DNA of 64,000 nucleotides from GCA-016699445 sp964555055 (GCA_964555055.1 CAZKQW010000001.1:124001-188000), one strand, 5' to 3'; counted from the stretch's first letter, positions 1 to 8,162 are shown. Program-made: numbers and translations. The notes: a model not told the origin generated them from the letters alone.

Positions 1-72
1 CGAGACGATCCAAAAAATGATGACTGCGAATGAGAAGAAGGCCGCAAATCCGATAAAAGTTGATTTCATCAT
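1..72 (-). CDS. Start of a small membrane protein, possibly a CcoQ-like cbb3 oxidase subunit (partial)
   Basis: An open frame starts at the Met-Met pair at 72-67, directly after the ccoO stop codon, and runs off the left edge of the window. The visible 24 residues are almost entirely hydrophobic (MKSTFIGFAAFFSFAVIIFW after the first Met), so the protein begins with a membrane helix. In cbb3 oxidase operons the gene after ccoO is commonly ccoQ, a tiny one-helix subunit, or ccoP. The position and helix fit ccoQ, but too little is visible to separate these options. Confidence 0.5.
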   Translation of the reverse strand, partial: MMKSTFIGFAAFFSFAVIIFWIVS

Positions 73-738
73 TTACTCCGTGGGTGGCATCACGATGGCG
101 TTAGGGTCGAAGGTCGAATTGGAACGCTCCGATACCTGGTTGCCCAGCCACTGCAAGTAGGCCACAAGGTCGATAGCTTCCTGTTTGGGGACGATTTCCA
201 CATCGGGGGAATTCAAATCTTGTCCTTTGACCGGGGAACCGTCTTTCTTGCGGACGTCGAAGTAGTAACCGTAACTCGGCATGACGGAACGTGGCTCGAC
301 GAATTTCGGGTCGTAAAGATGCGCAAAATGCCAGTCATTAGGCCTCTTCCCGGATTCCCTGGAAAGATCAGGACCCACGCGGCGAGTTCCGAAGAGTTGC
401 GGAAGATTCAGGACGTTCTGGTATTCTCCGGGCTGTGAAACTGGTCCGTAGCGAAGGCTCTCGTTAGAAACGGGGCGTACGTATTGGCTATGGCAATGCC
501 AGCAGGCTTCGCCTATGTAAAGATCTCTCCCATGCTTTAAGCCGCTCCGATAAGCTTCTACCGAAGAATAGTATTTTTTGAAATCCGAAGGGACCTTGGA
601 GGGCAACCCTTCTTCAGGACCCATCCCATTCACCATCGTCGCCGGTGCCAATCCCAGCACCAGGAACGCGATGACAAGACTCGTCAGTCCGGCCAGAAGA
701 AAGACGCTGCTGAATTTTTCGAAGTTCTTAGAAGCCAT
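73..738 (-). CDS. ccoO: cbb3-type cytochrome c oxidase subunit II (CcoO)
   Basis: Mono-heme membrane-anchored cytochrome c of the cbb3 terminal oxidase, which passes electrons to CcoN for oxygen reduction at high affinity. The 221-aa product has one N-terminal membrane helix (about residues 10-32). A heme c motif CWHCH lies at residues 79-83, followed by SQYVRPV, the typical CcoO context. Later Met residues (VMPSYGYY region) suit the axial heme ligand. The start at 738 has a clear AAGGAG ribosome site that overlaps the ccoN stop codon, so the two genes are translationally coupled. Length and order match the family. Confidence 0.95.
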   Translation of the reverse strand: MASKNFEKFSSVFLLAGLTSLVIAFLVLGLAPATMVNGMGPEEGLPSKVPSDFKKYYSSVEAYRSGLKHGRDLYIGEACWHCHSQYVRPVSNESLRYGPVSQPGEYQNVLNLPQLFGTRRVGPDLSRESGKRPNDWHFAHLYDPKFVEPRSVMPSYGYYFDVRKKDGSPVKGQDLNSPDVEIVPKQEAIDLVAYLQWLGNQVSERSNSTFDPNAIVMPPTE

Positions 739-748
739 GGCTCACTCC

Positions 749-2158
749 TTAAGCTTTCGCCAGTTGAGCGGAAGACGACACGGAAGGCGCGACCGCCGAT
801 GCCCGTGACTGTTTCCAAGTCATGAAAATGTTGATGATGAAAAGTGTTTCGCCGACGAAGATCATCATACCGCTGAAAGTACGGACCCACCAGAAAGGTA
901 CTGAAGCGATTACCGAGTCGATGAAGGGGGCCAAGTTGCCCCACAAATAACCTTGGACCAAGCCTGCCGATAGCAGATCAAACTGCATCAGGAAGATACC
1001 TCCAGTGGACAACCAAAAGTGCCAGGACATCAAAGACGCACTGTACATCGGCGTCTTCATAAGGCGTGGCAAGAGATAATAGATCCAGGCGAAACTCCAA
1101 AAACTGAACACTCCGAAGAGGACAAAATGACTATGACCCACGACCCAATCGGTGAAGTGGATGACCTTTTGGACGGAAAGCGTCACTTGCACGGCGCACT
1201 GTACGCAGGTGATCAAGTAGCAGATGATCCCGACAAAGAGGAAGCGCAGCGGGATATCCTTCATCACGCGGCCCCAATCCTGCGACATGGTGGCAATCAC
1301 GTTAAATACCACCGTGTACACCACGATATGGACACCCACCGACGCTACGATGCCGGCGTATTGGGACCACATCGGTATCGGGCTATAGAGATAATGATGC
1401 GTGCTGTTCAGAGGATAGAAGAACGCCAATCCCCAAAAACCGATCAACGACAGAGCATGGCTGAACAGAGGTCTCTTTAAGATGACGGGCAGGAGATAAT
1501 AAATCATCGCGGTACCGATCGGCGTGACGAAAAGGCCGACGAGGTCGTGAATGTACATCGAAGAGATGGCCGCACCGCTCGTGCCGGGAAAGACGTATTG
1601 GGGCAGAAAATTACCCATGAGATAAACGATTGGCGTCCAAATCAAGGCGGCCAAGACGTACCAAACACTGACGTAGTAAGGAGTGGCCCGAGCCTTAAAG
1701 ATCGGAGTCACCATATTGAAGACAAAGAGCACGACAACGATCGCGATGAAAGGATCGAGGACCGCAGGGGTCTCCGCCCACTCCAACCCTTGAGCATGAC
1801 CGCCCAAGATGAGCGCGACAGTGGCTAGTATCAGAAAGTTATAAGCGTAGAAAACGAACCACCCCAACTTTTCCGAATAGACCTCATGGTTCGTCAGTTT
1901 CGGGATCATATAATATAAGATACCGAAGAAAGCATTAGCCAACCACGCATACGCGACTGCTTGCGTGTGAACCATTCTCATCCGCCCTGGGCTTAATAAA
2001 GCCATGTCTTTGAAAGGGTAGAGATCGATGAATTGCAGAGAAAAGGTCAACCCGGCGAGCACCGCGATGAAGACATAGAGGACGGCAATCAAAAGATGTG
2101 CCTGAGCCAAGCCGTAAGAAACCAAATTACCTTCAGATGTCTTTATATTCGTCGTCAT
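749..2158 (-). CDS. ccoN: cbb3-type cytochrome c oxidase subunit I (CcoN)
   Basis: Catalytic subunit of the cbb3 heme-copper oxidase, a proton-pumping high-affinity terminal oxidase in the inner membrane. The 469-aa product is a polytopic helix bundle. The expected metal ligands are visible: His64 in the VHTQ motif (low-spin heme), His204 in MYIHDL and His254-His255 in the THHYL motif (CuB), and His342/His344 in VGHSHF (hemes). The ATG is preceded by GAGGAG, 9 bp after the stop of the upstream cytochrome gene, so this is one operon with 2168-3073 and ccoO. No key residue appears to be missing. Confidence 0.95.
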   Translation of the reverse strand: MTTNIKTSEGNLVSYGLAQAHLLIAVLYVFIAVLAGLTFSLQFIDLYPFKDMALLSPGRMRMVHTQAVAYAWLANAFFGILYYMIPKLTNHEVYSEKLGWFVFYAYNFLILATVALILGGHAQGLEWAETPAVLDPFIAIVVVLFVFNMVTPIFKARATPYYVSVWYVLAALIWTPIVYLMGNFLPQYVFPGTSGAAISSMYIHDLVGLFVTPIGTAMIYYLLPVILKRPLFSHALSLIGFWGLAFFYPLNSTHHYLYSPIPMWSQYAGIVASVGVHIVVYTVVFNVIATMSQDWGRVMKDIPLRFLFVGIICYLITCVQCAVQVTLSVQKVIHFTDWVVGHSHFVLFGVFSFWSFAWIYYLLPRLMKTPMYSASLMSWHFWLSTGGIFLMQFDLLSAGLVQGYLWGNLAPFIDSVIASVPFWWVRTFSGMMIFVGETLFIINIFMTWKQSRASAVAPSVSSSAQLAKA

Positions 2159-2167
2159 AAGGCTCCT

Positions 2168-3073
2168 CTATTGATTGGCATCAAAATACTTACCGACAGT
2201 TCTTCGGACTTCCTCGGCGGAAATATGCTCATCGGGAATAGCCGGGATTTCCCCATTATAGAGACCCGCCTCTTCTCCTCTTAAGTACAAGATGTAAGCA
2301 GCTAACTCCCAAACATATCTTTTCTCCTGGATCTCGGGATACCTTGACGCTGCCGCATCCATGACAGTGCCGTAAGCAGGCATCGGAGTTCCATCAACTC
2401 CTTGATAAATTGAATAGGCGATATCCTGAACCGTGTACCCTCGCTTAATCGATCGCGCATGGAGATTCGCAGGCAGAATCTTTTGATCCCAGCTATCCGT
2501 CAAGCCTTCCGCTGAGGGGCCATCCCCTCTCGCCGAGGTCCCGTGACAGACGATGCATCCCAATTCCTGGAACCAGACGCGGCCGTTGCGGGCATATTCC
2601 AAAAACTTCGCCTTACGATCGAAGACGCCTTGGGGCATGGGGAGCGGAGGGACGGTCTGGGCCAGATCTTGCCCTTTCCACGCCTCGGGAGCGAACGTCT
2701 TCAAGTACTCGATAATCGCCCTTTTTTCGGAGTCGCTAACCAAAGCGAAGGACGGCATGCTGGATCCCGGAACACCTTGGTTCAAAGTTTTCAGGAGATC
2801 CTCGTTGGTCGGCATCATTCCTAAAGGAAGCGACTTAAACTTGAAGACGCCTTTCGTGAAATCCCGAGGTTTCGGGAAAAGCATCTTGGCTCCGGGACCA
2901 TTCCCGTTACCCTCGACGCCATGGCATCCACTGCAACGGATGTCGTACGCCTTCCGCCCCATTTGGATCATTTCTTGCCTTTTGATGGACTCTACGAAAC
3001 GGCTTTGGGCGAAAGCCGTCGCTGCGCCTAAGGACGCCAAAATCATCGTCAGGAGGATGTTGGACTTTTTCAT
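2168..3073 (-). CDS. Periplasmic diheme c-type cytochrome heading the cbb3 operon
   Basis: A 301-aa exported protein with a cleavable signal peptide (about residues 1-22, ending in AFA). It has two class I cytochrome c domains, with CSGCH at residues 47-51 and CIVCH at 173-177. It is the first gene of the oxidase operon and probably donates electrons to the complex. The CcoP subunit is also diheme, but CcoP is normally membrane-anchored by an N-terminal helix and encoded after ccoO. This protein appears soluble and comes first, so I call it an electron-donor cytochrome or CcoP substitute rather than CcoP. The start has a GAGGAG site 5 nt upstream. Confidence 0.8.
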   Translation of the reverse strand: MKKSNILLTMILASLGAATAFAQSRFVESIKRQEMIQMGRKAYDIRCSGCHGVEGNGNGPGAKMLFPKPRDFTKGVFKFKSLPLGMMPTNEDLLKTLNQGVPGSSMPSFALVSDSEKRAIIEYLKTFAPEAWKGQDLAQTVPPLPMPQGVFDRKAKFLEYARNGRVWFQELGCIVCHGTSARGDGPSAEGLTDSWDQKILPANLHARSIKRGYTVQDIAYSIYQGVDGTPMPAYGTVMDAAASRYPEIQEKRYVWELAAYILYLRGEEAGLYNGEIPAIPDEHISAEEVRRTVGKYFDANQ

Positions 3074-3106
3074 GGGAGCTCCTCATAATGAGTTTTGACT
3101 TTCTCC

Positions 3107-3124
3107 ATATGATCTTAATCATAT
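3107..3124. promoter_or_regulatory. FNR/CRP-family operator in the divergent cbb3 promoter region
   Basis: A perfect inverted repeat ATATGAT-CTTA-ATCATAT with 7-bp arms and a 4-bp spacer sits between the divergent genes at 3073 and 3156. Its core ATGAT-N4-ATCAT has the geometry of FNR/ANR/FixK boxes (TTGAT-N4-ATCAA). These regulators commonly control cbb3 oxidase operons. A possible -10 element (CATTAT, 3090-3085 on the minus strand) lies about 28 bp from the box centre. The same core occurs at 10790-10803. Binding by an FNR-type protein is inferred. Confidence 0.7.
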
Positions 3125-3155
3125 TTTATTTTTTTTTCTTATTTAAGGAGTCCGT

Positions 3156-3263
3156 ATGCTTGAGGACAATACCATTTTCGAATGGATGATCCATATTATG
3201 GAATTAAGTGTGGTCGTGGGGATCGGCGTGGTGGTGTGGTATACGAAAAGGAAAAAGACATGA
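3156..3263 (+). CDS. 35-aa single-helix membrane peptide
   Basis: A short gene with an AAGGAG ribosome site 5 nt before its ATG. The product has an acidic N-terminus, one membrane helix (about residues 15-29) and a basic KRKK end, so the C-terminus should be cytoplasmic. Its TGA stop overlaps the ATG of the next gene (ATGA, 3260-3263), which indicates translational coupling. It begins a three-gene operon diverging from the cbb3 oxidase operon. I infer a small accessory role in oxidase assembly, in the manner of CcoS or FixH proteins, but no family is recognisable. A -1 frameshift in the A-rich run before the stop would join it to the next product. Confidence 0.6.
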   Translation: MLEDNTIFEWMIHIMELSVVVGIGVVVWYTKRKKT

Positions 3264-3643
3264 ACGCCTCCCTCTCCCCGCAGAGCATCCGAGCCTTGCT
3301 CCCTATCTATATCGACGTTTGGGGCATCGACGTCTCGGAGATCGATGTTTCCGGTGGCAGTTCTGCGAAGATACAAATCGTTCCCACTGACGCTAGGTCC
3401 ACGCTTTCCCCATTCTCCGTAGAGCCCGTGGTTTTTGGAGACCGATTACGCGCTACTTTTTGGCTTGAACATCCCGGACCTTACGAAGCCCGCGTCAGTT
3501 CCGGTACGGAGGTAGTGACGCTGCCTTTCCAGGTACGGGAGCAGACGTTTTTAACGTTTCCAATCGAATTCGGGATTTTCATGGCGATACTAACAGTCGC
3601 CGCAGGAGGATTGATCTTATGGCACAAGAGAAAAAAGCCCTGA
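3260..3643 (+). CDS. Small membrane protein with a beta-rich domain and C-terminal helix
   Basis: A 127-aa product. I chose the start at 3260 because it overlaps the preceding stop as ATGA; the frame is open further upstream without a good start. A beta-rich domain (about residues 15-95, ending in GPYEARV and LPFQV) precedes one C-terminal helix (about 100-122) and a basic HKRKKP tail. The GPYEARV-type segment resembles the immunoglobulin-like core of FixH/YtkA proteins, a weak similarity. No signal peptide is visible, so exporting the domain would need either N-out insertion or fusion to the upstream helix. It lies beside cbb3 oxidase genes, suggesting a cytochrome assembly or copper-related role. 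Confidence 0.55.
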   Translation: MNASLSPQSIRALLPIYIDVWGIDVSEIDVSGGSSAKIQIVPTDARSTLSPFSVEPVVFGDRLRATFWLEHPGPYEARVSSGTEVVTLPFQVREQTFLTFPIEFGIFMAILTVAAGGLILWHKRKKP

Positions 3644-3870
3644 CGGCCGAACAAAAACTAGGCTGGTTCTATTTCTTCCTTTTCTTCTTCTTGGTGTTCG
3701 CTGGGATCGCGGTGAAGCGGGTTTGGAACCACCCCGAATTCATGATGATGTTCCATTTGCCTGCGGCCGTTTTCCTCATTCTATCGGGCTACAAGATCCC
3801 AGCGAAATTGAAGCAGAAGTACCACGATCAAGTCCGACGCGTTCGGCTCGATTCGCAGTTTCTCTCTTAA
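3619..3870 (+). CDS. 83-aa two-helix membrane protein
   Basis: The gene overlaps the end of the previous one by 25 bp and has an AGGAGG site upstream of its ATG. The product has two predicted membrane helices (about residues 15-32 and 41-59) and a strongly basic C-terminal tail, suggesting a cytoplasmic end. I recognise no family. As the last gene of the three-gene operon opposite the cbb3 oxidase, it is probably expressed with the oxidase, and a role in its assembly is inferred only from position. Confidence 0.55.
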   Translation: MAQEKKALTAEQKLGWFYFFLFFFLVFAGIAVKRVWNHPEFMMMFHLPAAVFLILSGYKIPAKLKQKYHDQVRRVRLDSQFLS

Positions 3871-3887
3871 GAGTCTTTTTCTCTCTT

Positions 3888-5132
3888 TCAATTCCCTAAG
3901 ATGTCCCGATTCCTTTCGGCATATTCCCTAGCCAAGGCCAAGAGGCCGCGAGTCTTGGAGAAAATTTCCAGGAGGGTGTCGCCTTCATGGAAACGCTGTC
4001 CCGGTTTCACGTGCAAGAGCACGCCGGACCCCACATGGAAAGGCGCACCCGCCAAGCGTGCGAGCCGGGCAATCTTCTGATTATGGATGGAGCGTACACA
4101 GCCGTCGCGGTCCGCGCGCAGCGCATGACGGAAAGGAGATCTTCTCAGGACCCTCAAGCCGCCTTGGCTCTTCGCTAAGCTCATGAATTTCCGGTAGGCT
4201 TCGCCCGAATTCAATACCCTTCGGGCCACTTCAATCCCGCGCCCCTTCGCCAAACGGGCGCCGATTTCGATCAGCCTCCCCGCCAGAAAAAGGGACTTGT
4301 CCCTCAGATCCTTCGGAGCGCCCTCCTCGCACTTCAACACCTTCAAAACGTCCTGGGCTTCCAAGACGGGACCAATGCCGTCCCCGATAGGTTGATCGCC
4401 CCGAGAGATCTCGACGAAGACGCGAAGGCCGATTTTTTTACCCACCCTTTCGAAAAGTCGTTTCAAGCGCAAGGCGTCTTGACGACTTTTAACTTTCGCC
4501 CAAGGCCCGACCGGCATGTCGATGAGCACGTGCGTGGACCCCGCCGCTTTTTTCTTGGAAAGGATCGACGCGATCATTTGGCCTTCCGAGTCCAAGGAGA
4601 GGGGCTTTTCGACTAAGATGATAAGATCGTCGACCGGCGCCAAGCTCAAGGCACCTCCCCATGCCAAACAAGCCTTTTCCCGGGCGACGATACGGCGAAT
4701 TTCCCTCAAGCTCAGGCGCACGTTCGCGATCGCCCCCATCGTGTCCGCCGTCCCTGAAGGGGATGTGATGGCTCGCGATGACGTTTTGGGAATAGGCAAA
4801 CCATATGCCGCTACGATCGGCACGACGATGAGACTCGTACGGTTTCCCGGAACGCCGCCAATAGAATGCTTATCCAAAACAACAGGGAAATCCCAACTCA
4901 ACACCTCTCCCGTTTTGATCATCGCTTCGGTCAACGAAACGATTTCACGCTCCGAAAGCCGCCCGAAGCAAGAGACGACGAAAGCGGCTAATTCAATATC
5001 TGAATAACGCAGCTGCGCGATGTCTTCGACAATTTTGAAGATTTCCGAAGGAGAAAGGGATTTTCCTTCCAGCTTTTTACGAACGAAATCCATCGAAGCT
5101 GGGCTGTTTCGAAGGGCCGCCGCTTCCATCAT
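3888..5132 (-). CDS. AMP-phosphorylase-like / thymidine phosphorylase family enzyme
   Basis: A nucleoside/nucleotide phosphorylase, probably releasing a base and leaving ribose-1-phosphate or ribose-1,5-bisphosphate. The motif DKHSIGGVPGNRT (about residues 87-99) and the following KTSSRAITSPSGTADTMG match the archaeal-type AMP phosphorylase branch rather than E. coli DeoA, which has KHSTGGVGDK-type sequence. At about 414 aa it lacks the N-terminal extension of archaeal enzymes. I chose the start at 5132 because its ATG overlaps the TGA of the RNase gene and has GGAG upstream; an upstream in-frame start at 5174 would add 14 residues. It is last in the six-gene operon. Substrate (AMP, nucleosides or deoxynucleosides) cannot be read from sequence alone. 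Confidence 0.8.
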   Translation of the reverse strand: MMEAAALRNSPASMDFVRKKLEGKSLSPSEIFKIVEDIAQLRYSDIELAAFVVSCFGRLSEREIVSLTEAMIKTGEVLSWDFPVVLDKHSIGGVPGNRTSLIVVPIVAAYGLPIPKTSSRAITSPSGTADTMGAIANVRLSLREIRRIVAREKACLAWGGALSLAPVDDLIILVEKPLSLDSEGQMIASILSKKKAAGSTHVLIDMPVGPWAKVKSRQDALRLKRLFERVGKKIGLRVFVEISRGDQPIGDGIGPVLEAQDVLKVLKCEEGAPKDLRDKSLFLAGRLIEIGARLAKGRGIEVARRVLNSGEAYRKFMSLAKSQGGLRVLRRSPFRHALRADRDGCVRSIHNQKIARLARLAGAPFHVGSGVLLHVKPGQRFHEGDTLLEIFSKTRGLLALAREYAERNRDILGN

Positions 5133-6484
5133 AAGGAAAAAGTCTCCAAGTAATCCGGGACGCGGCAGTTCCATCCCAACTCATCTTGGATTCTTTTCCG
5201 GAGAGCTTCACTCGCCAAAGGCTCTCCATGGGTAATGAAGGTATTTTTAGGAGCTTTAGGGAATTGACGGAGCCAAGCCATGATTTCATCGGCATCCGCA
5301 TGCGCGGACAAAGTTTCCATGGACCCGATTTCTGCCCGGATGGGAACTTGGCTTCCATGGACCTTCACGTGGGTGTTGCCGGCCAATAGAGCTTCTCCCC
5401 TCGTTCCCGCGGACTGAAATCCGACGAATAAGATCATGTTTTTAGGATCGGGACCCACCGCTTTCAAATGGTGCAAGACGCGTCCTCCTGTCAGCATTCC
5501 AGAGGCGGAGATGATAATGGAGGGGATTTCCAACCGATTTAAGCGTTTGGACTCCTCGACGCTGGTGACGAAGCGGGCGACGGCCCCCATTTCCGCCACC
5601 TCGGAAGCGGGAATCGAATATTCGCCGGCGAACTCCTCCGCGACTCGGGTCGCTTCGATGGCCATGGGGCTATTGAGATAAACCGGAACGTCGGGAATGG
5701 ATTTTTCCCTCTTCAGCCGACTGATAAGATATAAAACTTCCTGCGCGCGACCTACGGCAAAAGCGGGGATCAAAAGAGTACCTCCACGTCCGATGACGCG
5801 GTTGATCCGATCGCGTAAGCTCGTGAAGGGATCATCTTGAGGGTGCACGCGATCGCCATAAGTCGACTCCAAAACCAAGAAATCGACGGCCTCCGGAATT
5901 TGAGGTGGCGGCATCATGAGATTCTTAAGTCGTCCTAAATCCCCGGAGAACAAAACCTTACGGCCCGGGACGCGGACCTCCACCATCGATGCCCCTAAAA
6001 TGTGTCCGGCCCTCGAAAAACGGAATGAAAAATCCTCTGTCAAATCCGTCCATCGGTCCCAAGCAGTCGGATGAAAGTATTTCAAGGAGTCCCTCGCTTC
6101 TTCTTCCGTATAAAGAGGAAGAGCGGGATGGTGCTTTGAAAATTTATGCCGATTGGCGAAAGACGCATCCTCCTCCTGAAGGTGCCCCGCATCCGGCAGC
6201 AGGATTTGACAGAGACGCATCGTCTCCTCGGTTGCCGCGATCCTTCCCTTAAAACCTCTCTTCACTAAGACCGGCAAAAAACCGCTGTGGTCGATATGGG
6301 CGTGCGTGAGCAGCACGTGATCCACCTCCCTCGGGTCGAAAGGAAGGGCATTCCAATTTCGCAAACGAAGAACTTTCAAACCTTGAAAAAGGCCGCAGTC
6401 GACCAAATATTTTTTGCGTCCTTGTCTGAGGAGGTATTTGGAACCAGTGACAGTTCCGGTTGCCCCGATGAATTGGATTTCCAT
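5129..6484 (-). CDS. Metallo-beta-lactamase/beta-CASP ribonuclease (CPSF-like)
   Basis: A 451-aa predicted zinc-dependent RNA-processing nuclease. The zinc motif HAHIDHSG is at residues 61-68. Further MBL ligands include the H in SRAGHILGAS and the D in FSGDLG, followed by a beta-CASP insert (ESTYGDR region onward) and the C-terminal RMMBL part with LSAHAD and FITHGEP. The architecture matches CPSF73-like RNases such as TTHA0252. It overlaps the downstream phosphorylase gene by 4 bp, so RNA cleavage and phosphorolysis of the products may be coupled. Exact substrate is inferred. Confidence 0.85.
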   Translation of the reverse strand: MEIQFIGATGTVTGSKYLLRQGRKKYLVDCGLFQGLKVLRLRNWNALPFDPREVDHVLLTHAHIDHSGFLPVLVKRGFKGRIAATEETMRLCQILLPDAGHLQEEDASFANRHKFSKHHPALPLYTEEEARDSLKYFHPTAWDRWTDLTEDFSFRFSRAGHILGASMVEVRVPGRKVLFSGDLGRLKNLMMPPPQIPEAVDFLVLESTYGDRVHPQDDPFTSLRDRINRVIGRGGTLLIPAFAVGRAQEVLYLISRLKREKSIPDVPVYLNSPMAIEATRVAEEFAGEYSIPASEVAEMGAVARFVTSVEESKRLNRLEIPSIIISASGMLTGGRVLHHLKAVGPDPKNMILFVGFQSAGTRGEALLAGNTHVKVHGSQVPIRAEIGSMETLSAHADADEIMAWLRQFPKAPKNTFITHGEPLASEALRKRIQDELGWNCRVPDYLETFSL

Positions 6485-6493
6485 GAAAATCCC

Positions 6494-6988
6494 TTAGAGC
6501 CCTTCTTTTTCTTGTCTTTTACCTTGGAGGACCACGTGAGTCAGATGGCAACCAAGGCAGTTTTGGAACAATTCGTTCATTCCGTTTTCAACTCCGGACC
6601 GGTTCTTCAAGCGCACCTGGCGATGCAGCTCCGAAAGATCCCTTTGAAAATGCTTGAACGTCTTCGAAAATTTAGGATCCGTGTTGATTTTCACGATCAT
6701 TTGAGCCGCGCCTTCCAACCGGCCCAACGACCGTGAGATGGACTCGTAATCGATTTCTGAGGAGTTTAAGGCACGCTCCACTTCCCGATAATTCTTCTTT
6801 AAAACCTGCATCTCGTCTTTCAATAAGACGACGTCCTCAGGCTGAGACGCTTGAGGGTGCGGGGGTAGAGGATCGTTGTGTTTCGACTTTTCACTCGCAT
6901 CCAAACCGACCGACAAGGTCCCCACCACCGCTAGGATCAAGAATGCCACCCAAGTCGCGGATACGACACCGTTCACTTTATTTTTCAC
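6494..6988 (-). CDS. Cytochrome c'-like exported heme protein
   Basis: A 164-aa exported protein with an N-terminal hydrophobic segment (about residues 8-28) and a four-helix-type sequence. The single heme motif CLGCH is close to the C-terminus (residues 144-148), the layout of cytochrome c' family proteins. A linker rich in Pro, His and Gln follows the signal. The first codons overlap the end of the upstream cytochrome gene by 11 bp, so the two are co-translated. Cytochromes c' bind gases such as NO, or serve electron transfer; which applies here cannot be told. It could remain anchored if the signal is not cleaved. Confidence 0.7.
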   Translation of the reverse strand: MKNKVNGVVSATWVAFLILAVVGTLSVGLDASEKSKHNDPLPPHPQASQPEDVVLLKDEMQVLKKNYREVERALNSSEIDYESISRSLGRLEGAAQMIVKINTDPKFSKTFKHFQRDLSELHRQVRLKNRSGVENGMNELFQNCLGCHLTHVVLQGKRQEKEGL

Positions 6989-8153
6989 GTTTCACCTCTT
7001 TACCTTCTTTTTTCGGTTTCGATCTTTCCGATTCGGCCAAATCTTGCAATGCCTTCAATTTCGCCGTGTCTTCGGGAGGTAGATCCAATCCTGCGCTGCC
7101 CGAAAAACCGAAATACATTTCCTGAGCGTAATGGTTGAAGCATTGCCTCGCCAAAGCGGTGTGAGGCACCTCTCGAATACAAGCCTCGAAATAGACCGTG
7201 TCCAATGTCCATAGTAAAGGATCCTCCAAGACCGCGTAAATCGTTCCTAACATGGCATAAGCCTGTGAACGCAATTCGCTGGTGTTATCCCTCCTTAAAG
7301 CCTCGTGGATATAGTTGATCGCCCGCAAATACGTGACGTCCGCGATATGATCGGCTTCATACGACTGCATTTTCTTACCACGTGCGATTAAATCCAGAGC
7401 TTTCTCAAGCCATGCCTGAGCAGGCGACGTTTCTGATAAAGGCTTTTCCTTCTTCCAATCCGCCACATCTTTCTTCCACTGATTGATTTGAGAGGAGAAG
7501 AAACTCGGCAAATCCTCCCGAGCTCCGACATTGGAGAGGAGCTTCAAAGCTTCGTTGGGATCTTGTTTGACCCTGATCGCTAAGCTCAAAGCGCTTTTCA
7601 GCGAGCGCGCGATTTCCGATACGTCTCCATCTTCGGAAGTTGAGGCCATCAAGACGAATTCATAGGATTTGAGGGCTTTATCGAACTGCCGCGTCGCCGC
7701 GTAGAAATCCGCGATCTGGGCTGGCGTCAGATTCCAGTTATGAATTCTTTTCTCGACGACTTTGTAGTTTTTCGTCGTGGCGAGAGCCGTATGGCACTCG
7801 AAGCAAAAACTAGTCGCCGTCCGGACCTTGCTGCGGATGTAGGGCGTGGCTCCGTTTTTGAATCCTTTCTGGATCTCACTCAAATAATCCGCATAGACCT
7901 TACCGATGACAGCCATTCCAGGCTTGTCTTCCATCATTTCCGGAAGAACATCGGCGATACCGGCGAGTTGGCTGATCAAGGAGCTGATCTCCGCGTAATT
8001 CTCCTTAGCCTGGAAGCGGGCGGGATCGGCGGCGTACTGCTGCAGCTCGATCAAAGCCTCGTAATTACGATGCATGACGGGTTTTAAATCCTGGCCTTTG
8101 CCTAATACGGGCACGAGGGCTAAGATCGCGGCGAACAACCATGACTTTTTCAT
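6978..8153 (-). CDS. Exported mono-heme cytochrome with a helical repeat domain
   Basis: A 391-aa protein with a signal peptide (about residues 1-20). A helical N-terminal domain ends in the heme motif CFECH at 117-121, again similar to cytochrome c' bundles. A longer C-terminal region of helix-turn-helix units (around AQIADFYAATRQFDKALKSY and the TYLRAINYIHEALRR segment) looks like TPR repeats for protein binding. The gene lies 9 bp after the phosphohexomutase and overlaps the small cytochrome gene. I know no characterised protein with this arrangement. A role as a periplasmic redox or gas-sensing partner of 6494-6988 is inferred. Confidence 0.65.
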   Translation of the reverse strand: MKKSWLFAAILALVPVLGKGQDLKPVMHRNYEALIELQQYAADPARFQAKENYAEISSLISQLAGIADVLPEMMEDKPGMAVIGKVYADYLSEIQKGFKNGATPYIRSKVRTATSFCFECHTALATTKNYKVVEKRIHNWNLTPAQIADFYAATRQFDKALKSYEFVLMASTSEDGDVSEIARSLKSALSLAIRVKQDPNEALKLLSNVGAREDLPSFFSSQINQWKKDVADWKKEKPLSETSPAQAWLEKALDLIARGKKMQSYEADHIADVTYLRAINYIHEALRRDNTSELRSQAYAMLGTIYAVLEDPLLWTLDTVYFEACIREVPHTALARQCFNHYAQEMYFGFSGSAGLDLPPEDTAKLKALQDLAESERSKPKKEGKEVKREK

Positions 8154-8162
8154 TCTCTCTCC

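Noticed and set aside
1019..1480. Plus-strand open frame within ccoN
   Set aside because: Antisense shadow with highly charged low-quality translation, no ribosome site, and ccoN on the other strand has all its metal ligands.
5132..5174. Earlier start of the phosphorylase at 5174
   Set aside because: It has no ribosome site and adds residues with no family counterpart, while the ATG at 5132 overlaps the RNase stop and follows GGAG.
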